A stretch of DNA of 64,000 bases from Gnetum montanum (Eukaryota; Streptophyta; Gnetopsida; Gnetales; Gnetaceae). The stretch is taken from NCBI GenBank assembly GCA_015680685.1, contig MNCI01011109.1, positions 68,414 through 132,413 of the forward strand. The letters are read 5' to 3'. A program made the position numbers and the translations under genes. The notes beneath the pieces are model-generated. The model did not search any database and was not told where the DNA came from. It saw only the letters and a list, made by a program, of their open reading frames with translations. The first letter of the stretch is position 1. Every line of letters starts with the position of its first letter. This document shows positions 21,836 through 34,400 of this stretch, piece after piece.

Positions 21836-22712
21836 TGTGCTTATTGTGTCTCATCAATTGTGATATTGTATCTATAATGTCATAGATACAACATCATAGC
21901 TTCACATGAGATGTTATAGATGTGATATAGTGGATCATGTTCATGTTTATAAATACAAACTAATTGTTGTGTCAAACCATACTTTTTGATTACCACTTAG
22001 TGAAACTCTATTAGTTTATTTTTTTGAATTTAGCAATAGTTGTATGTGCATGTACTATGGAAAAATACAGTTGTCTAAAATATTTATTCAATTTTATTAT
22101 TCCTAAATGCAATTTATATGTAGAAATAAAAATTGAAATTATTATTTACCATTATAGCATTTCACTAAGACTTTGTTTACTTTACTATGCACTTTATATT
22201 TCCAATGTTATTTTTATTTTAATATATTTTAAATTTTAATTTTTTGCTAGTTAATGGGTAGAATTAGTATGATCAATTTGAAGTGAAAAAATATAATATT
22301 TGGTAATATAGTAGTGACTAAGCTTGATTTACTTAGTAGCTAGTCACTTGATAATTCCAATAACAGTTATAGTAGCCCAAGGCCTACCTAGCAAGTTGGA
22401 AATAGATACTTATCACCATTAGGCTACAATAGCTTTACATTTACATTGTTCTTAGTTAATAGAATTTATATTCAATCTACTATGTTTCATTTTAGTACTT
22501 TAAGAGTCATTTAACATCAAATAAGCATATACATTACTTATATTTAAATCAGACATTTTGAACCTCAATAATTCTAGTAAGAAGTCAATGATCACAAACT
22601 TATCATTAAGTTTCTAATATAATATATTATCCCATCTACATTTTACAATTTTTTCACATGTATCTACTTGTGGCTTGTATGCTTGAGCATTGGAAACTCT
22701 TGCCACTCATCA
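21836..22712 (+). mobile_element. Plus-strand 5' LTR ending next to a PBS
   Basis: Plus-strand TATA box TATAAATA at 21948-21955. The LTR ends CCACTCATCA at 22712, directly followed by TTGGCACCATTGTTGGAG at 22713-22730. This is a decayed form of the TGGCGCCGTTGCCGGGGA primer-binding site common in plant gypsy elements. The start near 21836 is a guess, at the point where the head-to-head minus LTR seems to stop. A gag frame in the same direction begins 144 bases later. Confidence 0.6.
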
Positions 22713-22730
22713 TTGGCACCATTGTTGGAG
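22713..22730 (+). promoter_or_regulatory. Primer-binding site of the plus-strand gag element
   Basis: TTGGCACCATTGTTGGAG abuts an LTR end in CATCA. It corresponds to the site at 49944-49962 (minus), where the related element has TGGCATCGTTGCCAGGGAC. Confidence 0.65.
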
Positions 22731-22855
22731 ATGGTATGAATGCTTACTAGTTACTTTAATCATAGTTTGTTATATGAATTATTTTCAAGTTTATCTTTCA
22801 AAACTTATAATAATTTCTAGAAAAAACATATGTTAAACAATTAATTTATTTAAAA

Positions 22856-25160
22856 ATGGATTCTAGGAAAAATTTGAAATCTTCATCTACTATTGACCTT
22901 AACGAAAGCAATGACAAAGACTATAATGATGAAGATTGGAGTGGACCAATGTAAACTAAAATATCATATTCTCATGTTGATTCATATTACCTTGATTTTA
23001 TATTCATTTTTTATCAATATGAATGGTTTAGATGAAGAGACTTATGAGACAGTGTTATCCCATAAGTAGATTACTTTGCACCTTTATTGCTTTAAGCAAC
23101 ATTACTTCAAGCTGGTCTTGTTCATGCTTATGGAGGTTATCAGATCACTAAAAATATGACAAGGTCATATTAACTAATAGAAACTCAACTTTGAAGAGAT
23201 GGAACAATGGAAGAGAGATATAAGTAAGCAAAGGTTAAAATTGCACCTTAAATAATTATATTTTCAAAGAAAAAGGATATAAAGTCTTCGGTCAAGAAGT
23301 CTCATCATCACCATAGATCTAACTCTTGATCACCTACTTCATACACTGAGGATCTTGTGTAGTTAAAAATATATTTTTCTATTTTAGAAAATCCTTGAAT
23401 GGATGAGGAAAATTCCAAAGTTAGGAGGAATCCAATGCCTAGGATCTCTTATAGATCTAAGAAAAGATGAATCAAGGGGTTGTAGATGGAGAGCTAGCCA
23501 ACATCACTTTTATAGTTCTCCATCCTTTTCATCATACTCATCAATAGATTTTGACAGAGGAGGATGAAGATAAATAGATAATAATAGGGAGAAAATAAGT
23601 TATCATGACAAACATGCAAACAAAAAGAGGCATCCTAATGAAAATTAAGAAAAAGAGAACTAATACATGGAAGAAAAAGCACAACAAGCATCAAAGGGAT
23701 GACTACTATAATAAAGAATACAAACCCAAAGAGTATGATGAATCTCTATTGGCCATGAGAAGCATTATTAACATAAGAGAAGCTATGTACATTTCTACTA
23801 GACATCTAATGGGTAGTCACATTATGTGACTTAACATGAATGATATTCCTAAAATTGAAGGAGGATATAATGTAGATCCACAACACCACTTGTAAGCATT
23901 ACATAATGCCAACACTCTACAAAATATAGAAAATGATAAATAAAAGTTAAACTATTTCCATGATCTCTCATCAAGGAAGTGAAAAGCTAGTACAAGTCCT
24001 TAGAATTGGAATTAATTAGAAGATAGAGTACCGTGTTAGAGCTATTTAATGATAAGTAGCAAGCTTATTCATGAGTATCAAGCCTAGGAAAATATTTTAA
24101 AGCATGGAAACAAGAGACACATGGATCTCTTGGCACAACCATGGATAGGTATTATTCACTTTTACATAAATGCCTAGGTTACTATTTTTCTCAAAGGAAA
24201 TAACAAAGGCATATTATTGATGGGTTAAAGGAAAAAACCAAAGAGACCATTGGTAAATATCCAAGGAACATTATTAGAGATGACAATCCATTGGATATAA
24301 AAAGAAAAGAAAAGATGAGTTGAGAAGAAGATAGCCAATTGAAGAATATAACAAAGATCCTTTTCTAAGAAAGAGAGATGTGAGAGTTTGTGAAAAATAA
24401 GAGGACGAATCCATAGAAGATGTAATTTAGAGAAAAATTTGCCTATACAAAAATTAGTTAATAATGTTGTAGTTAAAGTAGAGAAAATTTGAGATTTCAT
24501 GAATAAAAAATTTGCAACTGAACTAAAGATAGTAGAAGCTAAGACTACGCAAGCATTCGTTGAAAACAAGGATAAGAAAAAGAACAAGAATGATGGATGT
24601 GATAAATATAAGAATGAAGAAAAAGTTATTATGTTAGTAGAGGTTACAGATTTAAGTTATGAAGAAAAAATGGGTGTGACATGTATCATTATGAACATTC
24701 AAAGGGAAGTTATCCTATTATGATCCATCTACAAGAATCCAGGGCATATGTATTAAATTTTAAGTTTATTAAAAATTATATGCCTATAATATTACTTTAA
24801 CCATAAGGTAATTTTAGACAGCCCTATCAACAATATTACTATCCTAGTGGGGCCTTCCCCTCAACCATAAGAATAGTATCAATAGCAATGATAACAATCA
24901 GAATTATGAGGGATGCTACCACTAAAATAACAATATCCTTACCAATAATTGGATTTCTATAGATATTATGTCTAGAAACTAATATCTCCAAGTGAAACCT
25001 CAGTCCAAACTTTCTCTCACTACCATCTAATAGAGTATCATAGGGCTACAAGCCCACATAAAGAACCACCATTTTACATGCCACAACTAGTTGTATCACT
25101 CTTATCTAGCTTGTAATCCATTACCACTAGTTATGCAAGAAGAACTACCAATACAACTAT
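22856..25160 (+). pseudogene. Athila-like gag (decayed), truncated by an LTR insertion
   Basis: Starts at ATG 22856 (MDSRKNLKSSSTIDLNES). The segment SYYLDFIFIFYQYEWFR corresponds to EYIPDFTFILHQDEQLRW in the minus-strand gag at 49700. A later segment, WKQETHGSLGTTMDRYYSLL, corresponds to WKQGNQKPLDATMGRYYAFL at 48560, so both belong to one family. A basic region (KKRTNTWKKKHNKHQRDDYY) and a Pro/Tyr/Asn-rich tail reach to about 25150, where unrelated sequence begins at 25161. More than ten stops are present. No protease or RT follows within the window. Confidence 0.75.
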
Positions 25161-28100
25161 TGGTGTAGGAATACAACCATACTCTAAGAATAGTTTGAAT
25201 AATTCATTTTAGATAGTTTTTGGTCCTTTGTTCCACCAAGGCATGGATATTTGCAAATAACTTTTGCTAGTTTAAATGGGCTAATTGTGGCAAAGTCTAT
25301 ATTTTTAGTAAAATGATGTAAAGAAAATTTTTGTTCTGTATATGAATGATGGCCATTCATCTTAACTATCTCTCAAGAATGAATCATAATAATTCTCTTT
25401 TCTTATCTAACTATGACTCTATATAGCTAATATAGTATATGTAAGATTTTATAGAACATGATCTTCATCCAATTTGTGTTATCTATCAACAAACTTCCTG
25501 AAGCTAAATTTCACAAAATTTTTACTAAAGAGAGCTTGAATCTAGATATAAATTTTTTTGAAAAGCTCAAAATTACATAAATGACAACATCAATTCTACA
25601 CTAAACTAATTCAGAACTAATACTTATAAAAGTTATCCCATTCAATCAAAATAACAAGAATGAGCTAAACCTTAGTTTCTGGAGAAAATAACTTATTCTA
25701 AAATATACCATTTACTAAAAAGTAGCTATGCATAATTAAGCTAAGTGAGTAAAGAATATTATTTGATGTAAATTAAGAGAAAATCGAAAGAGATAAGCTA
25801 AACATATTTAAAATGCCATTATATGAATAGTCTTTATAAGCTTTTTCAAAAGTGTGTTCTACTCAAAAAATATATACCCCTTCTCTCCCTTTTACAAATC
25901 TTCTCTAGGCTTTATATAGTAGCCATTGGTAGTTACAATAGTTATAAGATTATGGCTTCATCATTTTCATGTTTTCTTCATATCATTGCAAGTTGTAAGA
26001 TAGTTTCTTAACTTCCTGATAAGTTCTCTTTATTCTATCAACTTAGAGCCCTTCTATGGTAACTAATGAGATAACTTTCCATGATTGAGTAGAATTTTTT
26101 TAGCTTGATTTTTTGTATCTAGCTTACTATTTTAAACTTTCTTAATAATATACTTAGCTCTTATTTAGCTGACACTTAACTCAATTAGAGATTTGGTTAT
26201 CTCAATTAATGCTGCTCCTACGTCTAAAAAGCTTTGCTCCAGTTCTAAGTAGCTTCTATTATTATTTCTATAATTACCATCATCATATTATCCCAAAAAA
26301 TATTTTTATATTGTGGCAATATTTATCTTTTTCCTTTGGCTATTTCAAGCAGTTCTTAAGCTCTTCTTTCCATTTGGATAAAAATTGCTTTATTTCCTTT
26401 TATTTCTTCAATCTCAGCTCTAGTATCTTATGCTCATTCTTTATTGTAATTTATTTTAGCAATTAAGTCCTGAAAATTCTATTGTGATAAATAGGAATAA
26501 TCTAGAGCTTTGCCCTTTCTAGCCTATTCTAGTTCAAAACTTACAATATCTAGCTTCTCCTCCAATTATGTCACATCTTGTTCTTTGTTTTCTAGCAATT
26601 ATTCTTTAATAGTAATCATTACATTAAACTATTCAATTTCATACTTGGAGCTTTTCAATTCTTCTTTCAGTTTGATTACTTTCTATTCATTTTACACCAG
26701 ATATTCTTTGAGCTTGGATATTTGATTATTATCTACTTATCTCATGTCTTTGATCAGTATAGTTATGGTTTTGAATGTCTTAATGTAAAATTATCTTTTG
26801 TCCTCAAGTATGGATCATCTTTCTTATAAGGAAAGATGACATGGGCTTTAGTTTTGAGCTTGGTAGATAGCTTTTGACTAAGAATAATTCATCCTTGTTT
26901 TTCTTTAACTTTGAAGAATTGTGTTGCTCCTTTGATCAAATAGCCTAAGAAAAAGTCCAAGGTTGTTAAATCTAAAGATGAAATTTTCCTTTCCTTCTAT
27001 TTTTGTTGATGTTATTTAAGAATCTTTTATTGTTTTTTTTCTTTATTAGCCCTTATTCTCTCTATTCTTATTTTTTAGTTGCCTTAACCTTGCATACTCA
27101 GTTTCATTTGGTGATAATCTTTCATCTAGCATGGCTTCTTCAAGATTCTATAACTTTTAAGAGAAATAATATTCTTCTAATAAAGCTATATATTTATTAG
27201 GAAATTCCTTGGCCAAAGGGTGATCCATACTTTCCATCTATCTACATGCTTCTAGAACTAGTTGATCATAAACAAAGATTGAAAGCTTTATTAATAAACT
27301 TCTTTCAACTATTCAGGAGCTTCATCATTGGCTCAATTTACCTCTTTATCTATAGCTCTTTGATAAACTATGCCTTTTTCATCATGCTGATGAACCTTTC
27401 ATGTCTTGGTAGTTGAATAAATTCTCTTAGGGACTAAATAAAATTCACATTTCTCTTTATATCTTTTAGTCATATCCTTTAGATGCCATGTGTTGTTGAA
27501 CTCCTGAAAGCCAAATCTCAAAGAAAAAACCTCCTTATGCTTATAATTGTGCCTCAATGGGCTCTCCCACATTTTTCTTCCTACTTCTAATGTTAATACA
27601 TAAGGAGTTACAAACATGAAAAATTTAAAATATTGTCTTTCAAAACTTGCTGTCAAAATTTTAGTAGAATGGATATGTAGTAAAACAATTCTATAACATT
27701 TTCTTCTTATTTTATCAAAAAATATGTTGCTTAATCCATGGTGGGAACACTCCTAAAATGAATTTAAATAGATGGGGGTATATACAATTCATCAAAAATT
27801 CTAGGGCCTAGGCATCAAAATAGCTCCTTTGATATATGTCTAGAAAGAAATCATAACAAGGATCTTTGGGATGAGGCTTTTGGTATGATGCATAAATTAC
27901 AAAAACTAGGGATTTCCTTTTAGGTTCAAGAATCTCACTTTATAAATAATCCATGAAAAATAAGCTTAAACTTAACTAAGCCTCTAGTTCTTGAATTTTT
28001 TCCAAGAAACTATGCAATACATCATTCATGTATTGTACAAGGAATAAATTTATTTATTTTCTAATGCTACCCATTCCTAGACATGATAATCAAGAACTAG

Positions 28101-28350
28101 GTTTATTTCACAACCTAAACAAAAATTTAAAGCTAAAATGAAAATTGTATAAGGAAACCTACATTTTGTAGCTTTCAGAATGGCATTCCAGTATCCCTAG
28201 GCTTTTTCAAGATCGGTTGACAAGAGCTTGAAAACTTTGCATATTTTTAGATGAGCGCAAAATTTTTTGTTGAGCACATCTTTATTATACTAGTGAGCTT
28301 TTTCTTCTATTATATTGGAATTTATGAGACCATAAATCTCATAAACATTT
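25161..28350 (-). mobile_element. Probable 3' LTR of the torn Tat-like element (ORF-carrying LTR)
   Basis: From TGGTGTAGGAATACAACC at 25161 the sequence matches 62618 onward in the same orientation, about 37.46 kb away, through at least 26560. The match begins at the base where the other copy meets its PBS-like site, and the left flank here is unrelated gag, as expected for an LTR end. A minus-strand TATA box (CTATATAAAG) lies near 25910-25920. Upstream of it on the minus strand is a long coiled-coil ORF. The right end is not defined; another LTR begins near 28360. Confidence 0.5.
26000..28120 (-). pseudogene. Coiled-coil ORF lying upstream of the LTR promoter
   Basis: No family recognised. 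Reading down from about 28120: VQYMNDVLHSFLEKIQELEA and DPCYDFFLDIYQRSYFDA, then the open part 27656-27399 (MTASFERQYFKFFMFVTPYV). About 26700-26250 is long and coiled-coil-like, rich in Lys, Glu, Leu and Ile (VIKLKEELKSSKYEIE, LEEKLDIVSFELE, EIEEIKGNKAIFIQMERRA). Almost all of the many stops are TAA/TAG at positions where Gln fits. The same protein is legible at 63469-64000. Roughly 700 codons in all; one or two frame changes seem present. Its place in an LTR is inferred, see findings. Confidence 0.5.
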
Positions 28351-28359
28351 TGGTAATTG

Positions 28360-29028
28360 ATGAGTCATGTTTTTGTTGTGTTGACAAGGCTTTGTCAATT
28401 GGGCCTCATCAATGAGGCCATGTCGACGCATGTAATGACATGTCGATGAGGCCTCATCAATGTAGGGTTCACTTTTCAGCTATAAATACATGCTCACCAG
28501 CCATATTTATGGCAAAGAGATTTTAGTAGTAGCCAAACTCTTGAAGTTTTTACATTTTAAAGTTAGAATATTTCTCCCCAGTGCCCATAGCAGGAGTCAT
28601 TGCATGTACAAATCTTTATTCAATCATTGTCGTACCAAAGCATGATAGTGTGTGCAACAATAAAGATAAGCTTTTTGATAAACCTTGTAGAATTTTAGAT
28701 AGATTAAATATTTCATTTATGCATTTTATGTTTTCAATCAATTATTCAATATTTTCTAGTAATTAAGCTAATTAAGATAATTAAGCAAGATAAGCTAAAT
28801 AGATTAAATACATAAGTATGATTGCTTCGAGCATAACATGTATTCACTTGGTAATCCCAGTAGAATTAGTGCTTTGTGCACCTAGTACCATAGTGCTTGG
28901 TAACCCAACAGTAGATACGTGGATTCATGACATATACAAAAAGTGGAAACAGATGCTTATGTTAGGATTAGTTAGAGACCAGTTAATTAGTTAATTTAGA
29001 TTAGTCATTAAATTACTCTATCCCTCTC
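28360..29028 (+). mobile_element. Plus-oriented LTR of the GGGATTACCAAG family
   Basis: Begins TGATGAGTCATG. Upstream of a plus-strand TATA box (GCTATAAATACATG, near 28480) are hairpins TTGACAA...TTGTCAA (28381-28398) and GGCCTCATCAATGAGGCC (28402-28419, perfect 8-base arms). Downstream it carries the TTCACTTGGTAATCCCAG block, the reverse complement of GGGATTACCAAG in the LTRs at 50760-51604 and 53857-54790. It stops at an N (29029), where a reversed copy of similar sequence follows. Confidence 0.6.
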
Positions 29029-29029
29029 N

Positions 29030-29256
29030 AAAGAGAGAGGGATAGAGTAATTTAATGACTAATCTAAATTAACTATCTAACTGGTTTCTAACTAATCCTA
29101 ACATAAGCATCCATTCCGACTTTCCATACATGTCTTGAACCCACGTATCCATTGCTAGGTTACCAAGCACTATGCTACTGTGTGTACCAAGCAATAACAT
29201 TGTTGGGGTTTCCAAGTGAATACATGCTATGTTCGAAGTGGTTGTACTTATGTATT
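29030..29256. repeat. Inverted, diverged copy of the preceding LTR segment, bounded by Ns
   Basis: Between single Ns at 29029 and 29257, the sequence is the reverse complement of about 28810-29028 with many differences. It contains AGAGAGAGGGATAGAGTAAT facing ATTACTCTATCCCTCTC across the N. It is probably a different repeat copy placed in reverse by gap filling. Confidence 0.7.
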
Positions 29257-29257
29257 N

Positions 29258-31923
29258 TCAGTAACTAATGTTGATATATTATTATGTATTTCCTCTGAAG
29301 AAAAGCTTATCTTTCTCATACATAGTTTTAGCTATCAACTAGTTTATAACATCTCTTATAATGTTTGTCCTTAGTCTAAAACTGAGATTATGAAGACATG
29401 TTTTTTCATACATTTATCACCAATCCTCCATTGTCTCTACATCTTGAAGCTCTATATTTTATATTAATTCATGGTCCTTTTCAAGGTTGAATAAATATCT
29501 CTCTTTTATTTCTAACTCTAGGTGTCTAATGCTAATCCATTATTGAAGCTAATAAATGGTTAGCTTGAAATGTTGCAAGTAGTCAGAAAAGCTAAAAGTG
29601 CCAATGTGTTGAAATTTCTAAAGTTATTCTACTTTCTTCTTGTGATACATTTTTGGTAAGATTCCAAAGGACTATAAGAAATATTTCCTCTATGCTTGAA
29701 GTTTCTCTCTTTCTCTACTTCAATATTTAGATTGATTTGCTAATAGCTCTACGATTTAAAATTCATCATGAGCTTGTTCATCGATATTTGAAGCTTTGTT
29801 TTTTAATTTTCTTGTGTGGGGACAAGTTGTTTAAATCACCTTTCAACACATGTCACACATTGACTTTACTGAGCTACTCTGCCAATACTATTAACTAATA
29901 ATAGGCTTGGATACAAATAATCTTATATTAACTCTCAAATCATTTTTGTTAATCTAAGTTTTAATTTTTCCTTAAGATTAATTAAGTTGACGTGACATAG
30001 AAGTAGAATTGCTTCATAGAATTACTTTTTGGTTTTACTAATAAGCTCTTTCAATCTTTTCATTCCACTAATGTTAGCATGATAATTAAAGCTCAAATCG
30101 TTACATGAGACTGATCCTTCTTCTAACCTCAGTTAAACTATTGAAGTAGGAAATATAAATAAATTTTGGTTCTATAGAAACTCTACTTACATGGATCTTG
30201 ATTAAGCTTCAATATCTCTTAGTTTTCATTTTTATTTATGACCTTTTAGGCTAGATTGAGATTAAGAAAGAGTGTAAATTAAATAGGTCCTATGTTTAAA
30301 TTTCTAAATTAAATCTCATTTGCATGTCAATATAGCTTGTAGAACCAATTCATAGAACCATTTTTTGGTTCTACAAGCTTCCTCCTTTTCTTTGAGTTGA
30401 TTTCATAGAATGACTTTGTAGCTAGCTCATAGAGCTAATTCCTAGAACCAATTTTTGGTTATACAAGCTTTTCTTCTATTTTAAGCTTATATGACCTTGG
30501 AGTTCTTTTGAAATTTGTAAAAATCATTTTTCCTTCAAGCTTAGCTAATCTATATTAAACATGAATTTAGCCACATGCATAATAATTCTTAGTAAGTTCT
30601 ATGTATAAGCTTTATCTAGTTGGTGTTGATGTGGCTTGTAGTATCATTTCAAAGCTTGCTTGTAGAATCAAATTTTGTCTTTATAAATTCACTCTACAAA
30701 AGAGTTGATATGGCTCATAAAACCATTTTAGAACTCATTCATAGAACTAATTTTTGGTTCTATGAACTCATTTGAATCATTTTAGAATGATTCTTGAGCT
30801 TCTTTATAGGACCATTTTGATTTTACAACCTATATTATATACCTTAGCTCCTTAATGTTCTTCCATTTAATCCTCAACATGCTAAGTTAGATTTAAAAAA
30901 TAATATGCATGTATGTGTATTAAATTTGTAATATGTTATGAGCTTGATATGAATCTCTTCTTAGTTTTAATGTGGCTTCTAGAATCATTTTAGTTTTTAT
31001 TCATAGAACCACCTATTGAATCCTTAATTACCCTAGTTTTTAACTCTTTAAGGCTTAAATTTTTCTTTTTTACTATTTTACCTTATTGAAGATCATTGAT
31101 TTTTATGATAACAATCGATAAGTACTAATTTCTTTATTAAGTCTCTCTTATTTTAGGTCATCACAAGATCGATGGAAATCAACACAAAACATATTGATCT
31201 TCGTAATGGGTGTGACATAGATTGATAACATTGAATTTCAAAAAAATGTACCTTGCAAATAAATAAAGATATTAATATGCATCATTGGGATGATCTAAAT
31301 TGATTATTTAACAACACATAGACCATGATACAGTTCGATACTTTGTAATTGATCAACATCAAATATTTCAATGCAAATTGACTTTCCCAAATAATGATTT
31401 TCCTTATTTTGGTTAAGTCTTCTTTGGTATAAATGAAGAAGTTCAATGATAAATAAGGATTTTTTTCCAAGCTAAAAAGAAACCCATGCTAAATTGAATT
31501 CCTTCTTGAGTTCTTATATTAAAACTTATTAAGGAAGACTATTGGTACTTTGTGGCAATCAACAACCATTTGATGTTTTATGAGGCTATGAGGTTGCTAC
31601 ATTGTAAAAATGGTAGATTAGGATCACACATTAGGTGACACCTCCTTTGTAATCTTCTAACATTTATGATGATTTTATATGTTTTCAATTTCATTTAATT
31701 ATTTGTTTCCATCTTTTAACTTCAAATTAGAAGTTAGGGTGAGGACTTTGATTTTACTTATAAGTGATAGTGATAAGTCTAGAGTTTTAATTAAATTCAA
31801 ATCTAATAATTTATTATCTTGATAATTGTTTTGACTCTAAACTATTCCTCCATGGATACGACTTGCTTTACAAGGAAGATAACAACAAAGGTAACTTATC
31901 ACCAAACTTTGGCTTTCTCATCA
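29258..31923 (+). mobile_element. 5' LTR region of the plus-strand Athila-like element
   Basis: The end is clear: TTGGCTTTCTCATCA at 31923, followed by a PBS. Just before lies TCCATGGATACGACTTGCTTTACAAGG (about 31850), a typical closing segment of plant Athila-type LTRs. It also contains the AGAACCA hairpin array (29990-31030). The start is not defined because of the artefact at 29030-29256. No gene seen. Confidence 0.5.
29990..31030. repeat. Array of AGAACCA-TTTTTT-GGTTCT hairpins
   Basis: Imperfect units of about 100 bases of the type GTTGATRTGGCTYRTAGAACC then ATTCATAGAACCAATTTTTGG then TTCTATGAACTC. Clear hairpins: 30353-30373 (perfect 8-base arms TAGAACCA/TGGTTCTA, T5 loop), 30443-30463 and 30742-30762. 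A second array of the same unit and orientation lies at 54800-55420. Confidence 0.75.
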
Positions 31924-31926
31924 ATT

Positions 31927-31944
31927 TGGTGCCATTACTGGGTA
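31927..31944 (+). promoter_or_regulatory. Primer-binding site of the plus-strand Athila-like element
   Basis: TGGTGCCATTACTGGGTA, four bases after the LTR end CATCA, matches the common plant gypsy site TGGCGCCGTTGCCGGGGA with C-to-T type changes. Confidence 0.7.
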
Positions 31945-31949
31945 GGCTA

Positions 31950-32681
31950 TTAAAGTTAACCATCATCAAGGTTCTGTATGTTTTTAGATTTATTTTATAG
32001 ATTTAGAACTTCTAAATAGGTACACATTATTTTCTTTTTCTTTTTCTTTTATTAAGAAGTTTTAAAAATGATTTCTTTTCGTTATTTTTCTTGTATGAAA
32101 AAACTTAAAAATATGAAAAAAGTATCATTTCAAGAATTACTCCCTAATTTCCCTAATGAAAGAAACTATTGAAAAATTTGCAATTAAGATAGTAATTTTA
32201 GGGATAATCAAATCAATTTGTAAATTCTTAGAATTGGTTGTTCATGAATGTGCTAAAGAGGAGTGTGATTGTTAAATGAAACCAACAAAGCAACCTAAAA
32301 ATCCAACATGAATTCAACCTTCTAGATATACCACTAGTATTTATACACATACTCAAATCAATTTGAAACAAGAACAAGAGGAATAAAGAAAATATAGTCC
32401 TATTCCATTAACCTCTCTTGAAGAGCAACACCATAATAAAGAGGGAGATTCAACTGAAATCCTTCAAGAAAGGAAAAATATATAATTCAAATTTTCTACA
32501 TCTTTTAACCCTCTTTTTGATATCACAACTATTACCATGTAAACCATGAGTTCAACTATAGTGGCAGGTTCTCAAAATCTAAGTTTCAACCAAATATTAA
32601 GTAATGTGATCACCATGGGAGGAACTACTCAACTGATGAATAGATTAAATCTACAAATTCCTATAACATCAATAGCCTTTG
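31950..32681 (+). pseudogene. Athila-like leader and gag N-terminus, cut by an insertion
   Basis: From about 32250 a plus frame reads KPTKQPKNPT, then TSLEEQHHNKEGDSTEILQERKN, and an open stretch from 32546 (MSSTIVAGSQNLSFNQILSN). The frame ends where unrelated, GC-richer sequence begins at 32682. The gag continues past the insertion at about 35560. Stops occur at expected Gln positions. Confidence 0.5.
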
Positions 32682-33105
32682 TGTTGGCGACCGTTTGGGA
32701 TGCGACTGCCAACGAGTGTCCTCAAATAGGATTTAGGTGCCTGCTGGTCTCTGGCAACACCAAGGCCCAGATACCTCCAAATAGACTTAGTAGTTAATGT
32801 GAGTATGTGTGTGTGCTGTTGCAACGTGTGGTTGTGTGAAATGTAACGATTGCGTTGTGTGTAAACTACAAATGACTTACTTTAAAGAGATTCAGCCAAC
32901 TTTGCCAAGTACTGTGAGTTGTTGAAAGTTTCCTATTTTGTTCAACTGCCTAGTCTATGCGGTCCTTATAATACCTACTTGTAACAAATAAAATTTTGCA
33001 AAAAAATTTGAGCACAACTCCACAAATCTACTCCTAATTTTCCCCAGATAAAGACATAGTTCCACAAGAAAACTAGAAATAGAGCAAGATTCGATGGAAA
33101 TAGAN

Positions 33106-33884
33106 NNNNNNNNNNNNNNNNNNNNNNNNNNNNNNNNNNNNNNNNNNNNNNNNNNNNNNNNNNNNNNNNNNNNNNNNNNNNNNNNNNNNNNNNNNNNNNN
33201 NNNNNNNNNNNNNNNNNNNNNNNNNNNNNNNNNNNNNNNNNNNNNNNNNNNNNNNNNNNNNNNNNNNNNNNNNNNNNNNNNNNNNNNNNNNNNNNNNNNN
33301 NNNNNNNNNNNNNNNNNNNNNNNNNNNNNNNNNNNNNNNNNNNNNNNNNNNNNNNNNNNNNNNNNNNNNNNNNNNNNNNNNNNNNNNNNNNNNNNNNNNN
33401 NNNNNNNNNNNNNNNNNNNNNNNNNNNNNNNNNNNNNNNNNNNNNNNNNNNNNNNNNNNNNNNNNNNNNNNNNNNNNNNNNNNNNNNNNNNNNNNNNNNN
33501 NNNNNNNNNNNNNNNNNNNNNNNNNNNNNNNNNNNNNNNNNNNNNNNNNNNNNNNNNNNNNNNNNNNNNNNNNNNNNNNNNNNNNNNNNNNNNNNNNNNN
33601 NNNNNNNNNNNNNNNNNNNNNNNNNNNNNNNNNNNNNNNNNNNNNNNNNNNNNNNNNNNNNNNNNNNNNNNNNNNNNNNNNNNNNNNNNNNNNNNNNNNN
33701 NNNNNNNNNNNNNNNNNNNNNNNNNNNNNNNNNNNNNNNNNNNNNNNNNNNNNNNNNNNNNNNNNNNNNNNNNNNNNNNNNNNNNNNNNNNNNNNNNNNN
33801 NNNNNNNNNNNNNNNNNNNNNNNNNNNNNNNNNNNNNNNNNNNNNNNNNNNNNNNNNNNNNNNNNNNNNNNNNNNNNNNNNNNN
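33106..33884. other. Assembly gap (779 N)
   Basis: Unknown sequence; nothing can be said about its content. Confidence 1.
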
Positions 33885-34208
33885 TTTTCTTCCTTACCCC
33901 TGAAGCCTTTTTATAAGGTTCATAAAGTAATTACATTCCAAAATATCCTAGCTAACTTTTCTCCCAAGTAGGGAGGTTACAACTTACCCATTTAGTTAGG
34001 AGAAAGTTATGTAGTTAAGAAGTTAGGAAGTTATACATAAAGCTAGGAGAAATTTGTGCTAATATTAATATTTGTAAATATTATAAATTTTATATAATAT
34101 TATAAATATTTTATGTAATGTAACATTACAAATATTACAAATATTTTAACGTTAATATTTTACAAATATTTTAACATTAATATTGCAAATATTTTATGAG
34201 TAGTAACT

Positions 34209-34400
34209 TGCCTTAGCGTGCCTTCGTGTCTTTTTTCAGATTAAATTAAATTAACGGTAAGTCTTCAGCCCATCACTTGGAATAGTTAAATTATTGGTAA
34301 GTTTCGGCGATGGATTAAACTGCAACTCCAACATCAATTGAAATATCTCTTGCTCTGCGGATTCGGTTATACACCTGCCTTAGCGTGCCTTCGTGTCTTT
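34209..34400. repeat. 25-base direct repeat, 167 bases apart
   Basis: TGCCTTAGCGTGCCTTCGTG plus TCTTT occurs exactly at 34209-34233 and 34376-34400. The bases after each copy differ, and TAAATTAACGGTAAGTC/TAAATTATTGGTAAGTT between them is a second, weaker repeat. Confidence 0.85.

Noticed and set aside
26209-27200. Series of plus-strand hydrophobic frames (Ser/Phe/Tyr-rich)
   Set aside because: They are the complement of the Lys/Glu/Gln-rich coiled-coil ORF on the minus strand.
33094-33903. Long plus-strand frame across the gap
   Set aside because: It consists almost entirely of undetermined bases, so it is not evidence of a gene.
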